Counted from the stretch's first letter, positions 39,909-49,241 are shown. The stretch: DNA of 64,000 nucleotides from G963674835 sp963674835 (GCA_963674835.2 CAXXKC010000001.1:124001-188000), one strand, 5' to 3'. Notes: generated from the sequence alone by a model not told the origin. Numbers and translations: made by a program.

Positions 39909-41909
39909 TTACCGCTGACTCGACGTTGCCTCCGACGGTTTGTTCGCCGCCGGTGTCCCGTGCGGGTTTGCGAGATAGTAGAAATGTCCGTCCTCGGCGC
40001 CGACGACCAAGTCCGGCACGCCGTTGTGGTCCCAATCGACCACTGTGGGACAGGTTGTGTGTCCGGCGAGCGCCAGCGAGTCGACATTGCCCATGTTCTT
40101 CAGCGTGGTGACGCCCTTGTCGGTGCCCATGTTCTTCCAGAACTCGGCATTGGAACTGTTGGCCAAAAGGTCGATGCGGCCGTCGCGATCCCAGTCGACC
40201 ATGCACATTTTGCGTCGCCCGCTGCCGCCCGCCGTTCGCGCGTTAAGCCGCAGGGGCTCGCCCTTTTCGTTGCAGAACGCGCGTTTCGGCGCCGCTAGTT
40301 GCAGTTTACCGTCTTCCTTCTTCCGCTCGAAGAGGGCAAGGTAACCTTCCTGGTCGAGCATGACGAGGTCGCTCAGGCCGTCGCCGGTCCAATCGATCAC
40401 CACCGGCGTAGTGCGCCACTGGGTGACGAGTTGGTTACCCTTCGGGTCCCACCAATTCCAGGCGGGCTTGGGAGCTTTGCCGGGCCATTGGACTTCGATT
40501 GGCTGCGCCGCAGCCAGTTTCGGAGTCTGTCGCGTTCCGACGTTGCGATACCAAAGGACCGCGCCCCAGATGCTGTTCAGCAGCATGTCGGGCAGTTCGT
40601 CGCCATCCCAGTCGGCAATCGAGACGACCGTGTAACCCCACTTGGCTTCGCAGGGGCCTTGGATGGAACCGTTGGGGCCGGCCTCGATGCGGAGTATTTG
40701 GCCGTCCGCTTCGAGACATTTGGGCGCCGCCCACTTAGGCGGGTTTCCGCCGAGGTTCTCGATGAAGGCTACATGGCCTGCCGAGTCGCCGCAGACCAGG
40801 TCGTCGTCGCCGTCACCGTCCCAGTCGAAGCCTACGGGCGTGACCAGCGCGCCGAACTTGAGATTGTCGGCCTGTTGCTGGAAGAACCGCGGGGACAGGA
40901 ACTCGGGCAGACCGCCGACCATCTTTCCCGTGTTTTCGATCAGGGCCACCCGGCCGTCCTCTTGGCCGACCACGAGGTCGACGTCGCCGTCGCGATCCCA
41001 GTCCATGGCCACGACTTCCAGCATACACAGCTCCATCCGCATGGGGTGGCCTTGGTCTTGCAGGAGACGCCCGGCGGCATATTTCGGCTCTTTTCGCGTG
41101 CCGACGTTCTCGAAATAGGTGAACGAATCGACGAAGCAGCCGCACATGAGATCGAGATCGCCGTCGCCGTCGAAGTCGGCCAGATTCGGGGACGGCATGC
41201 CGAACACGTCGACCGGCTTGCCTGCCGCCTCGAGCTTCTGTGGCGGGGCATACTTCGGCTGCGCGGTGGTCCCCGTGTTTCGCAACACGTATACGTACCC
41301 GTGCAGCGGTCCGTTGGTCCATCGCCCCTGGGCATCGAAGGCATTGTCCCAGCCGTAATCGCCCCAGTCGCCCACACCGATCAGCAGGTCGAGGGCTCCG
41401 TCGCCGTCGTAGTCGGCGTACTGCCACTGGTTGGCGCGGACCCGTTTGTTGGAGTGGATGTTCTCGGGCAGACCCAAGGGCGTCGACTTGCCAAGTCCTT
41501 GAGAGGAGACATCGGGCCAAGCCACGGCCGGTGTCAGGAGAACGACCTTGTTTTTGAGATAGGACGGCCGGAGGTTGCGCAGCCCCTGGCCGATCCGTAC
41601 GGGCGCCTTGAACACCGGAAACTTGACGCTCCCCTGCGGATTCTCGAAGAAGTAGGTGCCGTTATAGGGTTTGTCGGGACATGCAGCGATCAGGTCGAGA
41701 TCGCCGTCGCCGTCGGCGTCCATCGGCTGTGGCGAAACCCACAGTCCCACACCCAGGTCGACCGCGAGGTCCGGATGATTGTACGTGAGCCGCTGCAGCT
41801 TCGCCCCTTCGGCGGCCTGCAACGGTCTGCCGGTTTGTGGAATGAGGATTGCCGCTATCGCAAGGGCGCCCAGCAGATTCCTCATTCGTTGCGTGCACGT
41901 ACGGTTCAT
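39909..41909 (-). CDS. Secreted FG-GAP/VCBS repeat protein
   Basis: 666 residues, ATG 41909 with AAAGGAAG upstream, signal peptide ending near GRPLQAAEG. It consists of about nine beta-propeller repeats carrying calcium loops of the DxDxDG type: DADGDGDLDLI, DYDGDGALDLLIG, DFDGDGDLDLMCG, DWDRDGDVDLVVG, DWDGDGDDDLVCGD, DWTGDGLSDLVML, DWDRDGRIDLLAN, DWDHNGVPDLVVG. These integrin-alpha-like propellers are abundant in planctomycetes and are thought to bind glycans or proteins outside the cell. No catalytic module is attached. It lies 88 bases upstream of the DapA-family gene on the same strand. Confidence 0.93.
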   Translation of the reverse strand: MNRTCTQRMRNLLGALAIAAILIPQTGRPLQAAEGAKLQRLTYNHPDLAVDLGVGLWVSPQPMDADGDGDLDLIAACPDKPYNGTYFFENPQGSVKFPVFKAPVRIGQGLRNLRPSYLKNKVVLLTPAVAWPDVSSQGLGKSTPLGLPENIHSNKRVRANQWQYADYDGDGALDLLIGVGDWGDYGWDNAFDAQGRWTNGPLHGYVYVLRNTGTTAQPKYAPPQKLEAAGKPVDVFGMPSPNLADFDGDGDLDLMCGCFVDSFTYFENVGTRKEPKYAAGRLLQDQGHPMRMELCMLEVVAMDWDRDGDVDLVVGQEDGRVALIENTGKMVGGLPEFLSPRFFQQQADNLKFGALVTPVGFDWDGDGDDDLVCGDSAGHVAFIENLGGNPPKWAAPKCLEADGQILRIEAGPNGSIQGPCEAKWGYTVVSIADWDGDELPDMLLNSIWGAVLWYRNVGTRQTPKLAAAQPIEVQWPGKAPKPAWNWWDPKGNQLVTQWRTTPVVIDWTGDGLSDLVMLDQEGYLALFERKKEDGKLQLAAPKRAFCNEKGEPLRLNARTAGGSGRRKMCMVDWDRDGRIDLLANSSNAEFWKNMGTDKGVTTLKNMGNVDSLALAGHTTCPTVVDWDHNGVPDLVVGAEDGHFYYLANPHGTPAANKPSEATSSQR

Positions 41910-42032
41910 CGAAGCCGCTTCCTTTCTTGGATATGTAGCCTCAGTTCGGTCGGCCAAGTCGTTTGTTGGACGGATGCTCGTTGGTATCTCGTGCGGCCTG
42001 GTATCGGCCGATGCCCCCTTTCCGCACGGCCG

Positions 42033-42776
42033 CTACGGCCGGTCCGCCGCCCAGCGAATACCGCGATGGACCAACTCGCGGTACTGAGCGTTTTCGTAAG
42101 CGTGCTGGTCGTGGCCCAGCATCAAGTAGAACACCCGACTCTTCCCGTACGTGTGGGTCCACGCGACCAGCGGGTTGTTCCTAGGATGGTCCGTCTTGAG
42201 GAGCACGTGGATCGAGGGCGAAGTGTAGAAGAGGCCATAGCTCTCGTCGTGGATCGAGAAGTCGCTCAGCCCCTTGGTAATCGGATGCTGCCGGTCGACG
42301 ACCTCGATGCGCAGATCCTCGTCATGCTTGTACGGCGAGCGCGCAAAGGCTTTGCCATCGATCGTTTGGGGCTTGAGCAGGTACTTGCCCCCGATGATCT
42401 TGCAGTACTCTTCCCAATCAGGGTGGGCCGCCAAGTTGTGATGGAGGGCCACGAGCCCGATCCCGTTCTGGACAAGTGCGGCGAAAGCCTTCTCCTGCTC
42501 GGGGCTGACGGCCGGAACCATGTCGTACCGGACGATCACGTCGACGCTCTTCTCCAAGCCGGGCTTGAGAAGGTCGGCCTCTTTGGGCAGCGTGGCGCGG
42601 CGGTAGGTGACGTCGGGCATGGCGTCGAACATCGCATAGAACGGCTGGGCTTCGAATCCGTGCCCACCGGTTGTGATGAGCACGCGAATCTTGCCCGGCT
42701 CGGCGGCCCAGCCACGAACACCGGCGAGCCACGGTACCAACATCGACAGCAACGCAACGCACCAAATTCGCTTCAT
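42033..42776 (-). CDS. ThuA domain-containing secreted protein
   Basis: 247 residues, ATG 42776 behind GAGGAG, signal peptide MKRIWCVALLSMLVPWLAGV. The ThuA (trehalose utilisation-like) fold is marked by IRVLITTGGHGFEAQPFYAM, GIGLVALHHNLAAHPDWEEY, HPITKGLSDFSIHDESY and AWTHTYGKSRVFYLMLGHD. It is a glutamine-amidotransferase-like fold without a proven reaction; in planctomycetes it usually sits in sugar-utilisation gene sets, as here. It lies 123 bases upstream of the FG-GAP gene and 77 bases downstream of the DUF6807 gene on the same strand, so a DUF6807-ThuA-FG-GAP-DapA unit is plausible. Confidence 0.94.
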   Translation of the reverse strand: MKRIWCVALLSMLVPWLAGVRGWAAEPGKIRVLITTGGHGFEAQPFYAMFDAMPDVTYRRATLPKEADLLKPGLEKSVDVIVRYDMVPAVSPEQEKAFAALVQNGIGLVALHHNLAAHPDWEEYCKIIGGKYLLKPQTIDGKAFARSPYKHDEDLRIEVVDRQHPITKGLSDFSIHDESYGLFYTSPSIHVLLKTDHPRNNPLVAWTHTYGKSRVFYLMLGHDQHAYENAQYRELVHRGIRWAADRP

Positions 42777-42853
42777 GGCAATTTCTCCTCGCGACATGGG
42801 AAGTGCCGGCCGTCGGGTTGCCCTTTGTGGGTGCCCCGTCAGGATCGGCGCCG

Positions 42854-44146
42854 CTACTGCCAGTGGGCGGCCCGAGCCGCTTCGTAAGCGCTGTACCTTT
42901 GCCCAAGGTGGGCCGTATCGACGATTCCTCGATGGATCCAAACGCGGTCGTCCATGCGGATGGTTTTGCCCGGCTCGAAGGTGCGCGACTTGACACCCGG
43001 CCAGCCGACACAGAGGATTCCGTAATGACGGGTCAGCCAAGTGGGCGGATAATCGGGATGGCCCGGGTCGATGAAGACGGCCGCGCCGCTGGGGCCAGGA
43101 GCGCCGGGGAACTTGGCGGACAGGTCGGCCCATTTCAGGGGCGTGTCGGGGAGATCTTCCTTCGCCGGGCCACTGGGTACGGTGATCAGTGTGTCTTTGC
43201 GCGGCGCGAATCGGAAGTTCAGACCGCCATAGCTTTTTCCTTCCGCCCCGCGCAGGGTGATCGCGTTGTCGACGGGGATCCAAGTGAGCTCAAAGTCGAT
43301 CGCCCGACCGCCATCGGCCGCCGGGAACGACCACATCCACACGCGTTCGATCATTACCTTGCGATCGCCGACGAACCAACCGTTCTCGACCGCCAAGACG
43401 GCAGCCTCCGACCCCGTCTCGCGGTGCAACCAGGTGACGAAGCGCTCTTCGATGCCCTTGTACTGCCAGAGGTCGTACTCTTTGCCGTCGATGCCGACGT
43501 GCGGCCATGCCCAAAAGATGCCGTGGTGATGATAGTGGTCTTTGGGAAAATCGTCGGTCAGCACTTCGCCGTCGAGTCCCCAAACCGGATGGACATAGCC
43601 GGCGCGGATCCGCCGCGAATCGGTCTTGGGGACCTTTTCGCCGGTGATTGGGCCGTAGTTGTAGGTCATCACCGGCTTTCCATCATCGAGAAGCTGAAGC
43701 GATGCCTTGCTGACGTCCTTGAACGTGAACGGCGAGGGGGCCGCCGACGCGGCTTGGCGGAGTTGGAAACGCCGCACGCCATCGGCCGATTTGCTGGCGG
43801 GAATGCGGCCGTAGAGCCGTTTCGAAGGTGCTACCGTTCCGTCGGCGGCGACGGCGCTACCGATCTGTACGGGCACGGCGACTTCCGGTCGATCTGACTG
43901 AACCAACTGCCACTTGTCGCCGGAATCGATCGCGACGGACTTGGGCAGTTCGATCGCCAGTTCCACTTCCTGGCAGCACGCCGGCACGACAAGCACGGAC
44001 TTCGGTGCGACGTCGGCGCCTTGCACGGCCGCGGACAGTGTGCAGGTCAATAGGGCCGCTGCCCAATACGCGGCCAGCCGTTGGCCGGGAAGCTGTCGTT
44101 CAACCGCTTTCAGGTGTCGCAACGCCCAACAAGGCCTCGATCGCAT
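42854..44146 (-). CDS. DUF6807 (PmoA-like) secreted protein
   Basis: 430 residues from ATG 44146 (GGGAG eight bases upstream), with a hydrophobic signal segment around residues 25-45 (LAAYWAAALLTCTLSAAVQG). The DUF6807 core is seen as VMTYNYGPI, RIRAGYVHPVWGLDGEVLTD, DFPKDHYHHHGIFWAWPHVG, GLNFRFAPRK and DYPPTWLTRHYGILCVGWPG. Older annotation calls this family methane oxygenase PmoA, which is misleading: there is no relation to methane oxidation here. It belongs to exported sugar-processing gene sets in planctomycetes and Bacteroidetes-like bacteria; the activity is unproven. The His-rich stretch DHYHHHG may bind a metal. Confidence 0.88.
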   Translation of the reverse strand: MRSRPCWALRHLKAVERQLPGQRLAAYWAAALLTCTLSAAVQGADVAPKSVLVVPACCQEVELAIELPKSVAIDSGDKWQLVQSDRPEVAVPVQIGSAVAADGTVAPSKRLYGRIPASKSADGVRRFQLRQAASAAPSPFTFKDVSKASLQLLDDGKPVMTYNYGPITGEKVPKTDSRRIRAGYVHPVWGLDGEVLTDDFPKDHYHHHGIFWAWPHVGIDGKEYDLWQYKGIEERFVTWLHRETGSEAAVLAVENGWFVGDRKVMIERVWMWSFPAADGGRAIDFELTWIPVDNAITLRGAEGKSYGGLNFRFAPRKDTLITVPSGPAKEDLPDTPLKWADLSAKFPGAPGPSGAAVFIDPGHPDYPPTWLTRHYGILCVGWPGVKSRTFEPGKTIRMDDRVWIHRGIVDTAHLGQRYSAYEAARAAHWQ

Positions 44147-44409
44147 GGCAAAGCTCCCGTGTGTGAAGAGTACCAGACGCCATTCTACCCCCTCCGCGGA
44201 AGCCACGCCACGCTCTGGCTGAGCATCGTGATAACTTGTTATGGCCGGCCGAGGTGCTCGGCGATCGCTTGCGGGCCTGTCGTAGGGCGGCGCGATCGAG
44301 GCCGGCCGGTGTCGGCGAGAGACGCGTCGGCCAAGACCATGTGCGGCCCTGGCGAGAAGCGAGTGGGTACTCAATCCACCTAACGAGGGTATGGAGAGAA
44401 ACAAGTCGG

Positions 44410-44439
44410 TTGACGCGGGCCAATGTAGGTTGTTATTCT
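44410..44439 (+). promoter_or_regulatory. Promoter of the DegT-family gene
   Basis: TTGACG (44410-44415), 18-base spacer, TATTCT (44434-44439), 78 bases upstream of the ATG. Confidence 0.5.
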
Positions 44440-44517
44440 ATGATGGAACGTTAAATCCCACGCCGTGGTCGGTCCGGTCATCGACCGCACGAAGTTCTTC
44501 TATAGAGGAGATAGGGC

Positions 44518-45858
44518 ATGCCTTCCCAACCCAACAACGGCCTGACGAACTCGCGTCGAACCTTCCTGCGCCAGGCCGGTGCCGCCAGCGCCGGTATGTG
44601 GCTGGCAGGCCGTGCGGCATCGAAGTCGGCCGTGGCGGCTCCGGCCAAGACCGAGGCACTGGCCATCAACGGCGGCGCCAAGGCGGTTACCCATTCGGAC
44701 TCCGGTATCTCGCGATGGCCGCTGTACGGCGACGCCGAAATCGAAGCCGTGACGAAGCTGCTTAAGAGCCCGAACTACGCACCCGTGGCCCAACTCGAAG
44801 AAGCGTGGAAGGCCTACTTCGGCTGTCCGTATGCCAAGGCGCACTGCAACGGCACGAGCGCGCTGACCTCGATGTGGTTTGCGCTGAATCTGCCGCCGGG
44901 AAGCGAAGTGCTCGTCCCCGACTACAGCACGTGGTTTCCCGTGGTGCCGATGCGGTTCTTCGACCTGGTTCCGGTTTTCGTCGACGTCAATCCGAAGACG
45001 ATGAACATCTGCGTCGAGGACTGCAAACGGCATCTCACCGGCAAGACCAAGGCCATCATGCCCGTGCACTGGTTCGGACTGCCTTGCGACATGGACCACA
45101 TTTGCGACTTCGCCAAGGAGCACGGCCTGGTAGTTGCCGAGGACGCCAGCCATTCGCACGGTGCGAAGCTGAAGGGGAAGTACATGGGCAATTGGGGGCG
45201 CATCGCGGGGATCAGCATGCAGATGAGCAAGCCGCTGCCCTCGATCGAAGGCGGCATGGCCATGTACAAGGAACGGGGCGATTACGAGCGTGCGACGACG
45301 TATGGAAACTACGATCTGCCCAGCTCCTTCCCGGCCGACAGCCCCTATCGCAAGTACCAGGGGACGGCGTTGGGTTCCAAGCTGCGGATTCATCCGGCGT
45401 CGGCGATCGTCGCCATGCTGCAACTCAAGGCGTTGAAGGACCACAACGCGACGTCCGTTTCGCAGATTCAGCGTCTGAACAAGCGCATCACGGAGTTGCC
45501 CGGCCTGGAGCAGCAGTTCGTGCGACCGGAAATGGAGCGCGTGTTCTACAACGCCAATTTGATGTTCATCGACGAGAAGAAGGCGGGTGCCTCGCGCTCC
45601 GCCCTCGTCAAGGCGCTGCAGGCCGAAGGGGTCGGCTGCACGGAGTTCGGCTGGTCGCTGTTGCACGACTACCCGATGTTCGGTGAGAAGCAGTGGTGGC
45701 GGCACATGCCGGTGCTGCCGAAGGCCGTCCCGGGCTGCGATGAGGCCAACCGGACGGCCATCCGCCTGCCGGTGTTCACGACCGAGCAGCCGGAAATCGT
45801 CGAACAGTACGGCAAGGCCTTTGAGAAGGTCTGGGCGCACCGTAAGGAACTGGCGTAG
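44518..45858 (+). CDS. DegT/DnrJ/EryC1/StrS aminotransferase family protein with a Tat signal
   Basis: 446 residues, ATG 44518 with AGAGGAG upstream. The N-terminus has a twin-arginine signal: NSRRTFLRQAGAASAGMWLA (Arg13-Arg14) followed by Ala-rich processing region. The enzyme part then reads as a PLP sugar aminotransferase: NGTSALTSMWFALNLPPGSE, VEDCKRHLTGKTKAIMPVHW, VVAEDASHSHGAKLKGKYMG with Asp209, and the PLP lysine Lys238 in MQMSKPLPSIEGG. Normally these enzymes act in the cytoplasm on nucleotide sugars. Export by Tat of a folded, cofactor-loaded enzyme suggests action on an oxidised (keto) sugar outside the cytoplasm, or a non-catalytic role. It is divergent from the DUF6807 set. Confidence 0.9.
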   Translation: MPSQPNNGLTNSRRTFLRQAGAASAGMWLAGRAASKSAVAAPAKTEALAINGGAKAVTHSDSGISRWPLYGDAEIEAVTKLLKSPNYAPVAQLEEAWKAYFGCPYAKAHCNGTSALTSMWFALNLPPGSEVLVPDYSTWFPVVPMRFFDLVPVFVDVNPKTMNICVEDCKRHLTGKTKAIMPVHWFGLPCDMDHICDFAKEHGLVVAEDASHSHGAKLKGKYMGNWGRIAGISMQMSKPLPSIEGGMAMYKERGDYERATTYGNYDLPSSFPADSPYRKYQGTALGSKLRIHPASAIVAMLQLKALKDHNATSVSQIQRLNKRITELPGLEQQFVRPEMERVFYNANLMFIDEKKAGASRSALVKALQAEGVGCTEFGWSLLHDYPMFGEKQWWRHMPVLPKAVPGCDEANRTAIRLPVFTTEQPEIVEQYGKAFEKVWAHRKELA

Positions 45859-45943
45859 CTGATTGAAACGATCGATCGGAGAAGCGCGTGCCGCCGGCAA
45901 ACCGGTTGTCGGCGGCACGCGTCTTGCGCGCTGGGCATGTTTC

Positions 45944-46921
45944 TCAGCGGTTGATGTATTGCATGGCGTCGTCGGGATAGCGCCCCCCGACGGCGACCCC
46001 CTGCGGAGCGATGCTGTCGATGCCGGCCAGCTCTTCGGCAGAAATGGAGAGGTCGGCAGCGGCGGCGTTTTCTTCCAGGCGTCGGCGGCTGCGGGTGCCG
46101 GGGATCGGAACGACGTCGGGGCGTGCGAGGAGCCACGCCAGCGCCAATTGGGCCGGCGTGCAGCCCTTGGCCTTGGCCAGCGCCTCGATCCGCCGGACCA
46201 ATTCCAGGTTCCGCTTGAAATTGTCGCCTTGGAACCGCGGGTTGGCGCGACGCCAGTCGTCGGGCGCGAGGTCTTCGGGACTGCGGATCTGGCCGGTCAG
46301 AAAGCCGCGGCCCAACGGACTGTAGGCGACGAAACCGATGCCCAACTCGCGGCAAACCGGCAGGATCTCGTCTTCGGGATCGCGGCTCCACAGGGAGTAC
46401 TCGGTCTGCAGGGCCGCGATGGGATGGACGGCCACCGCGCGGCGGAGCGTTTCTGGCCCGGCCTCGGACAGGCCGAGGAAACGGACCTTTCCCTGCCGCA
46501 CCAGGTCGGCCATGGCGCCGACCGTTTCCTCGATGGGCGTTTCAGGGTCGACGCGATGCTGATAGTAGAGATCGATCGGTTCGACGCCCAGACGTTTGAG
46601 GCTGGCATCGCAAGCAGCTCGCACGTACTCGGGAGTTCCGTTGATGGCGCGGTTGCCGCCCGTGCGAACGACCCCGAACTTGGTTGCGAGCACGACGCGC
46701 TCGCGTCGGTCGCGGATCGCCCGTCCGACCAGTTCCTCGTTGGTGCCGGTACCGTACATGTCGGCCGTGTCGAGGAAGTTGATGCCGAGTTCGAGAGCCC
46801 GGTGGATCGTCGCGATCGACTCACTGTCGTCGTGCGGCCCGTAGAACTCCGACATTCCCATACAGCCCAGGCCGATCGCCGAGACGCTTAGCCCGCTGTT
46901 GCCCAAATCACGATATTGCAT
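45944..46921 (-). CDS. Aldo/keto reductase
   Basis: 325 residues, ATG 46921 with GGAG eight bases before it. Starts MQYRDLGNSGLSVSAIGLGC, then INFLDTADMYGTGTNEELVG (catalytic Asp and Tyr), VVLATKFGVV (catalytic Lys), IDLYYQHRVDPETPIEE (His) and IPGTRSRRRLEENAAA for NADPH. It matches the AKR13/YakC-like group, cytoplasmic NADPH-dependent carbonyl reductases. It converges with the DegT gene (85 bases between stops), and fits a sugar-catabolic neighbourhood, though these enzymes are broad in specificity. Confidence 0.95.
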   Translation of the reverse strand: MQYRDLGNSGLSVSAIGLGCMGMSEFYGPHDDSESIATIHRALELGINFLDTADMYGTGTNEELVGRAIRDRRERVVLATKFGVVRTGGNRAINGTPEYVRAACDASLKRLGVEPIDLYYQHRVDPETPIEETVGAMADLVRQGKVRFLGLSEAGPETLRRAVAVHPIAALQTEYSLWSRDPEDEILPVCRELGIGFVAYSPLGRGFLTGQIRSPEDLAPDDWRRANPRFQGDNFKRNLELVRRIEALAKAKGCTPAQLALAWLLARPDVVPIPGTRSRRRLEENAAAADLSISAEELAGIDSIAPQGVAVGGRYPDDAMQYINR

Positions 46922-47102
46922 AGGTGTGCTCCACTGCGCGACGCGGTTTCATCTGGGTGGAATTCTACGCGCAGCAGGAGCGGCGTAAACCCTCTGAGAC
47001 GGCTATGGGCTGGAACGCAGATGCGGCGCCGAGCGACGATGCGACTTCTTGCCGCATTTGCGGGGCATTCGTAGGGGAGGGATTACCGCATTGGAGGCGA
47101 GC

Positions 47103-47267
47103 TTAATGCCCGGCGACCTTGCGTGCCTCGCGATGGTACCGGTCGGCTCGGTTCAGCAGGCGCTGTTTGCGCGGCTTGCTTCGGGCCGTTGCGGCAAGAT
47201 GTTCGTACTTCTTGGCCAAGGCCAGCTTGACCTCGGCAAGATGGGCCGATTTCGCTTCCTTCGTCAT
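47103..47267 (-). CDS. Small basic alpha-helical protein (54 aa), unknown function
   Basis: A short frame on the minus strand from ATG 47267 (GGAG seven bases upstream; an ATG at 47273 is too near that site) to TAA at 47103-47105. The protein begins MTKEAKSAHLAEVKLALAKK and ends NRADRYHREARKVAGH. It is Lys/Arg/Ala-rich, with predicted continuous helix and 54 residues. Good ribosome site, regular codon use, and 24-base spacing after the FAD oxidoreductase gene make it likely to be translated from the same mRNA. It could bind nucleic acid given its charge, but this is only a guess. Confidence 0.65.
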   Translation of the reverse strand: MTKEAKSAHLAEVKLALAKKYEHLAATARSKPRKQRLLNRADRYHREARKVAGH

Positions 47268-47291
47268 CGCCATTCTCCACAGAGCAAGACT

Positions 47292-49241
47292 TCAGTTGCC
47301 GGCGTCCGGAGAACGCCTCCCAACGCCGCGCGCCATCAACCGCTTCAACTCGTCCAGGTGTTTTTCGTATACGCCTCGGGGATCGGTGGCGTGCTCCCTG
47401 CAAAGTGACGCCGCCATGCCGAGCACCTCTCCCATCATTCCGGTTGTCTTCTGGACGCGCACCGTGCCGAGCGCCACGTGTGTTACACTGATATCGCGGC
47501 CGGCCATCATCAGGTTGGCGATGTTGCGCGAATACAGGCAGCGATAGGGTATGGCGTAGGGCTTGATGCGGGTCGAGTGGGCCACGGAGCGAAACTCGTT
47601 GCCGGGAAAGTGTTTGGTGTTCGCCGGCGCGGGATAGTGGAGGTCGATGGGCCAGGTGACCGTCACGCAAGCATCGGGCCATGTGCGGTGGTCCTGGATG
47701 TCTCGCTGCTTGAGGACTACATCGCCCAAGAGCCGCCGCGATTCGCGTTTGCCGCCGACGTACGCCACCCAACCGAGCCGGTAGTTGGCATACTTGGCCT
47801 TGTCGCTGGCCTGGTTCTTGAGAAAGGCCCAGTTGCCGAACGTTACCCGCAGCGCGTAGTCGCGCACCTGCTCGAAATCGCCGATCTGGTCGCGATTGAG
47901 GCCGGTTTCCCAGTCCCAGTCGCCCCGCGTCGCCCGCTGGCATGTGTGGTCGTCCAGCGCGACGGCCCAAGGACAGTTGGGAAACGCGACGGGCTGGGGT
48001 TCTTCTACGGCGTACCACTGGACCGACGTGCCCATCACCAGCCGGTCGGCTTGCTCCGGGGCAAGGGATTCGCCGGTTTCGCTTCGGCTTTCACGTCCGA
48101 CGCGGTAATCGGCGCCGGCGAGGAATCCGACCGTTCCGTCGCCGGTGCAGTCGGCGAAGAGGGCGGCCGGGAAACGCAACTCTCGGCCTGTGCGGATGTG
48201 TTTGGCTCGCACGGCGACGATGCGATCGCCTTGTTTCTCGACGGCCGTGGCGTGCATGTTCAGAAAGAGGTGCAGGTTGGGCTCCGCCTCGACGATGCGC
48301 AGCTTTTTGGCGTCTTCGTAGTTCGTTGCCGGACCGGCGTTGTGAAGCCCTCTTTGCGGCTCGCGTTTGAGGAGTTCCAGCACCTCGCGGCTCCGTGGCA
48401 AATCGGGATCCTTTTTGGCGGCGCGGACGTCGGCGTAGCCTACGGGGGCCAGTTCCTTGACCACTTGGCCGAGGGCGGGATAGGGATCCTGGTCGACGAG
48501 GCCCGAGAGACCGACGCGCACTTCGGAGCTATTGTTGCCGCCCAGGACGGGCCGGTTCTGAATGAGTGCCACCTTCACGCCCAGCCGGGCGGCGGAAACC
48601 GCCGCGCAGGTGCCCGCCATGCCCCCGCCGGTGACGACGAAGTCGAAGGTTCCCGCATCTTCCGGTGGCTCGGGCAGCCGCAGCAGCCGCTGGCGCAACT
48701 CGGCCAGCTCGGCCTTGCCGTTCGGCGGAACCAGTTTTGTGTCGGACGAGAAGAGGATCGCGTCGCAACGGCCGTCGAAGCCGGTCAGATCGCGAAGCGC
48801 GAGGGTGACATCCGCCTTGCCGATCTCGACCGTACCGCCATCCTGCCAGTGCCATGCGGCTCCTTCGGTACCAAAGGTTGTGGCGAGCGGCCTGCCGTCG
48901 AGCAGCAGTTGGAATCGGCCCGGAGCGCCCGTGGCGCCCCACGGGGCGACCCAATCGCGCGTACGAACCCACACGCGGTACGTTCCTGCCGCGGGAAAGG
49001 CCACCTTGGTCGTCGCGTCGGCCACGGGGAGCCCGAGTCCGTGCGCCAACACGACGGGCGAGCCCATCTGATCCATGTACTGCTGATCGACGCACCATCC
49101 CCCAAGCTGCTGGAAGGCTTCGGCCTCGACCAGGACCGATGTCGCCTCGTCGGCGTGTGATTCGCTGATGGCCGGACCGACCAGGGCGGACACCAAGGCA
49201 AGGAAACAAACCAACCGGAGGGAAAAGCTGCGACCCGGCAT
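47292..49241 (-). CDS. Secreted FAD-dependent oxidoreductase with N-terminal sugar-binding-like domain
   Basis: 649 residues from ATG 49241, signal peptide ending near ISESHA. Residues about 35-180 form a beta-sandwich resembling xanthan-lyase/carbohydrate-binding modules (YRVWVRTRDWVAPWG, FQLLLDGRPLATTF, KADVTLALRDLTGFDGRCD). The FAD part begins at about 200 with the dinucleotide fold FDFVVTGGGMAGTCAAVSAA, then RPVLGGNNSSEVRVG and ALFADCTGDGTVGFLAGADY, typical of the FAD_oxidored family. Near the end, NLMMAGRDISVTHVALGTVR and GMAASLC close the FAD site. Its family often sits beside planctomycete sugar-utilisation genes; exported oxidation of a sugar is a reasonable guess. The 54-aa gene follows it. 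Confidence 0.9.
   Translation of the reverse strand: MPGRSFSLRLVCFLALVSALVGPAISESHADEATSVLVEAEAFQQLGGWCVDQQYMDQMGSPVVLAHGLGLPVADATTKVAFPAAGTYRVWVRTRDWVAPWGATGAPGRFQLLLDGRPLATTFGTEGAAWHWQDGGTVEIGKADVTLALRDLTGFDGRCDAILFSSDTKLVPPNGKAELAELRQRLLRLPEPPEDAGTFDFVVTGGGMAGTCAAVSAARLGVKVALIQNRPVLGGNNSSEVRVGLSGLVDQDPYPALGQVVKELAPVGYADVRAAKKDPDLPRSREVLELLKREPQRGLHNAGPATNYEDAKKLRIVEAEPNLHLFLNMHATAVEKQGDRIVAVRAKHIRTGRELRFPAALFADCTGDGTVGFLAGADYRVGRESRSETGESLAPEQADRLVMGTSVQWYAVEEPQPVAFPNCPWAVALDDHTCQRATRGDWDWETGLNRDQIGDFEQVRDYALRVTFGNWAFLKNQASDKAKYANYRLGWVAYVGGKRESRRLLGDVVLKQRDIQDHRTWPDACVTVTWPIDLHYPAPANTKHFPGNEFRSVAHSTRIKPYAIPYRCLYSRNIANLMMAGRDISVTHVALGTVRVQKTTGMMGEVLGMAASLCREHATDPRGVYEKHLDELKRLMARGVGRRSPDAGN

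Noticed and set aside
42854..44146. Methane monooxygenase subunit (PmoA) annotation
   Set aside because: The family name comes from an old label; the protein is a secreted DUF6807 protein with a signal peptide and no monooxygenase features.
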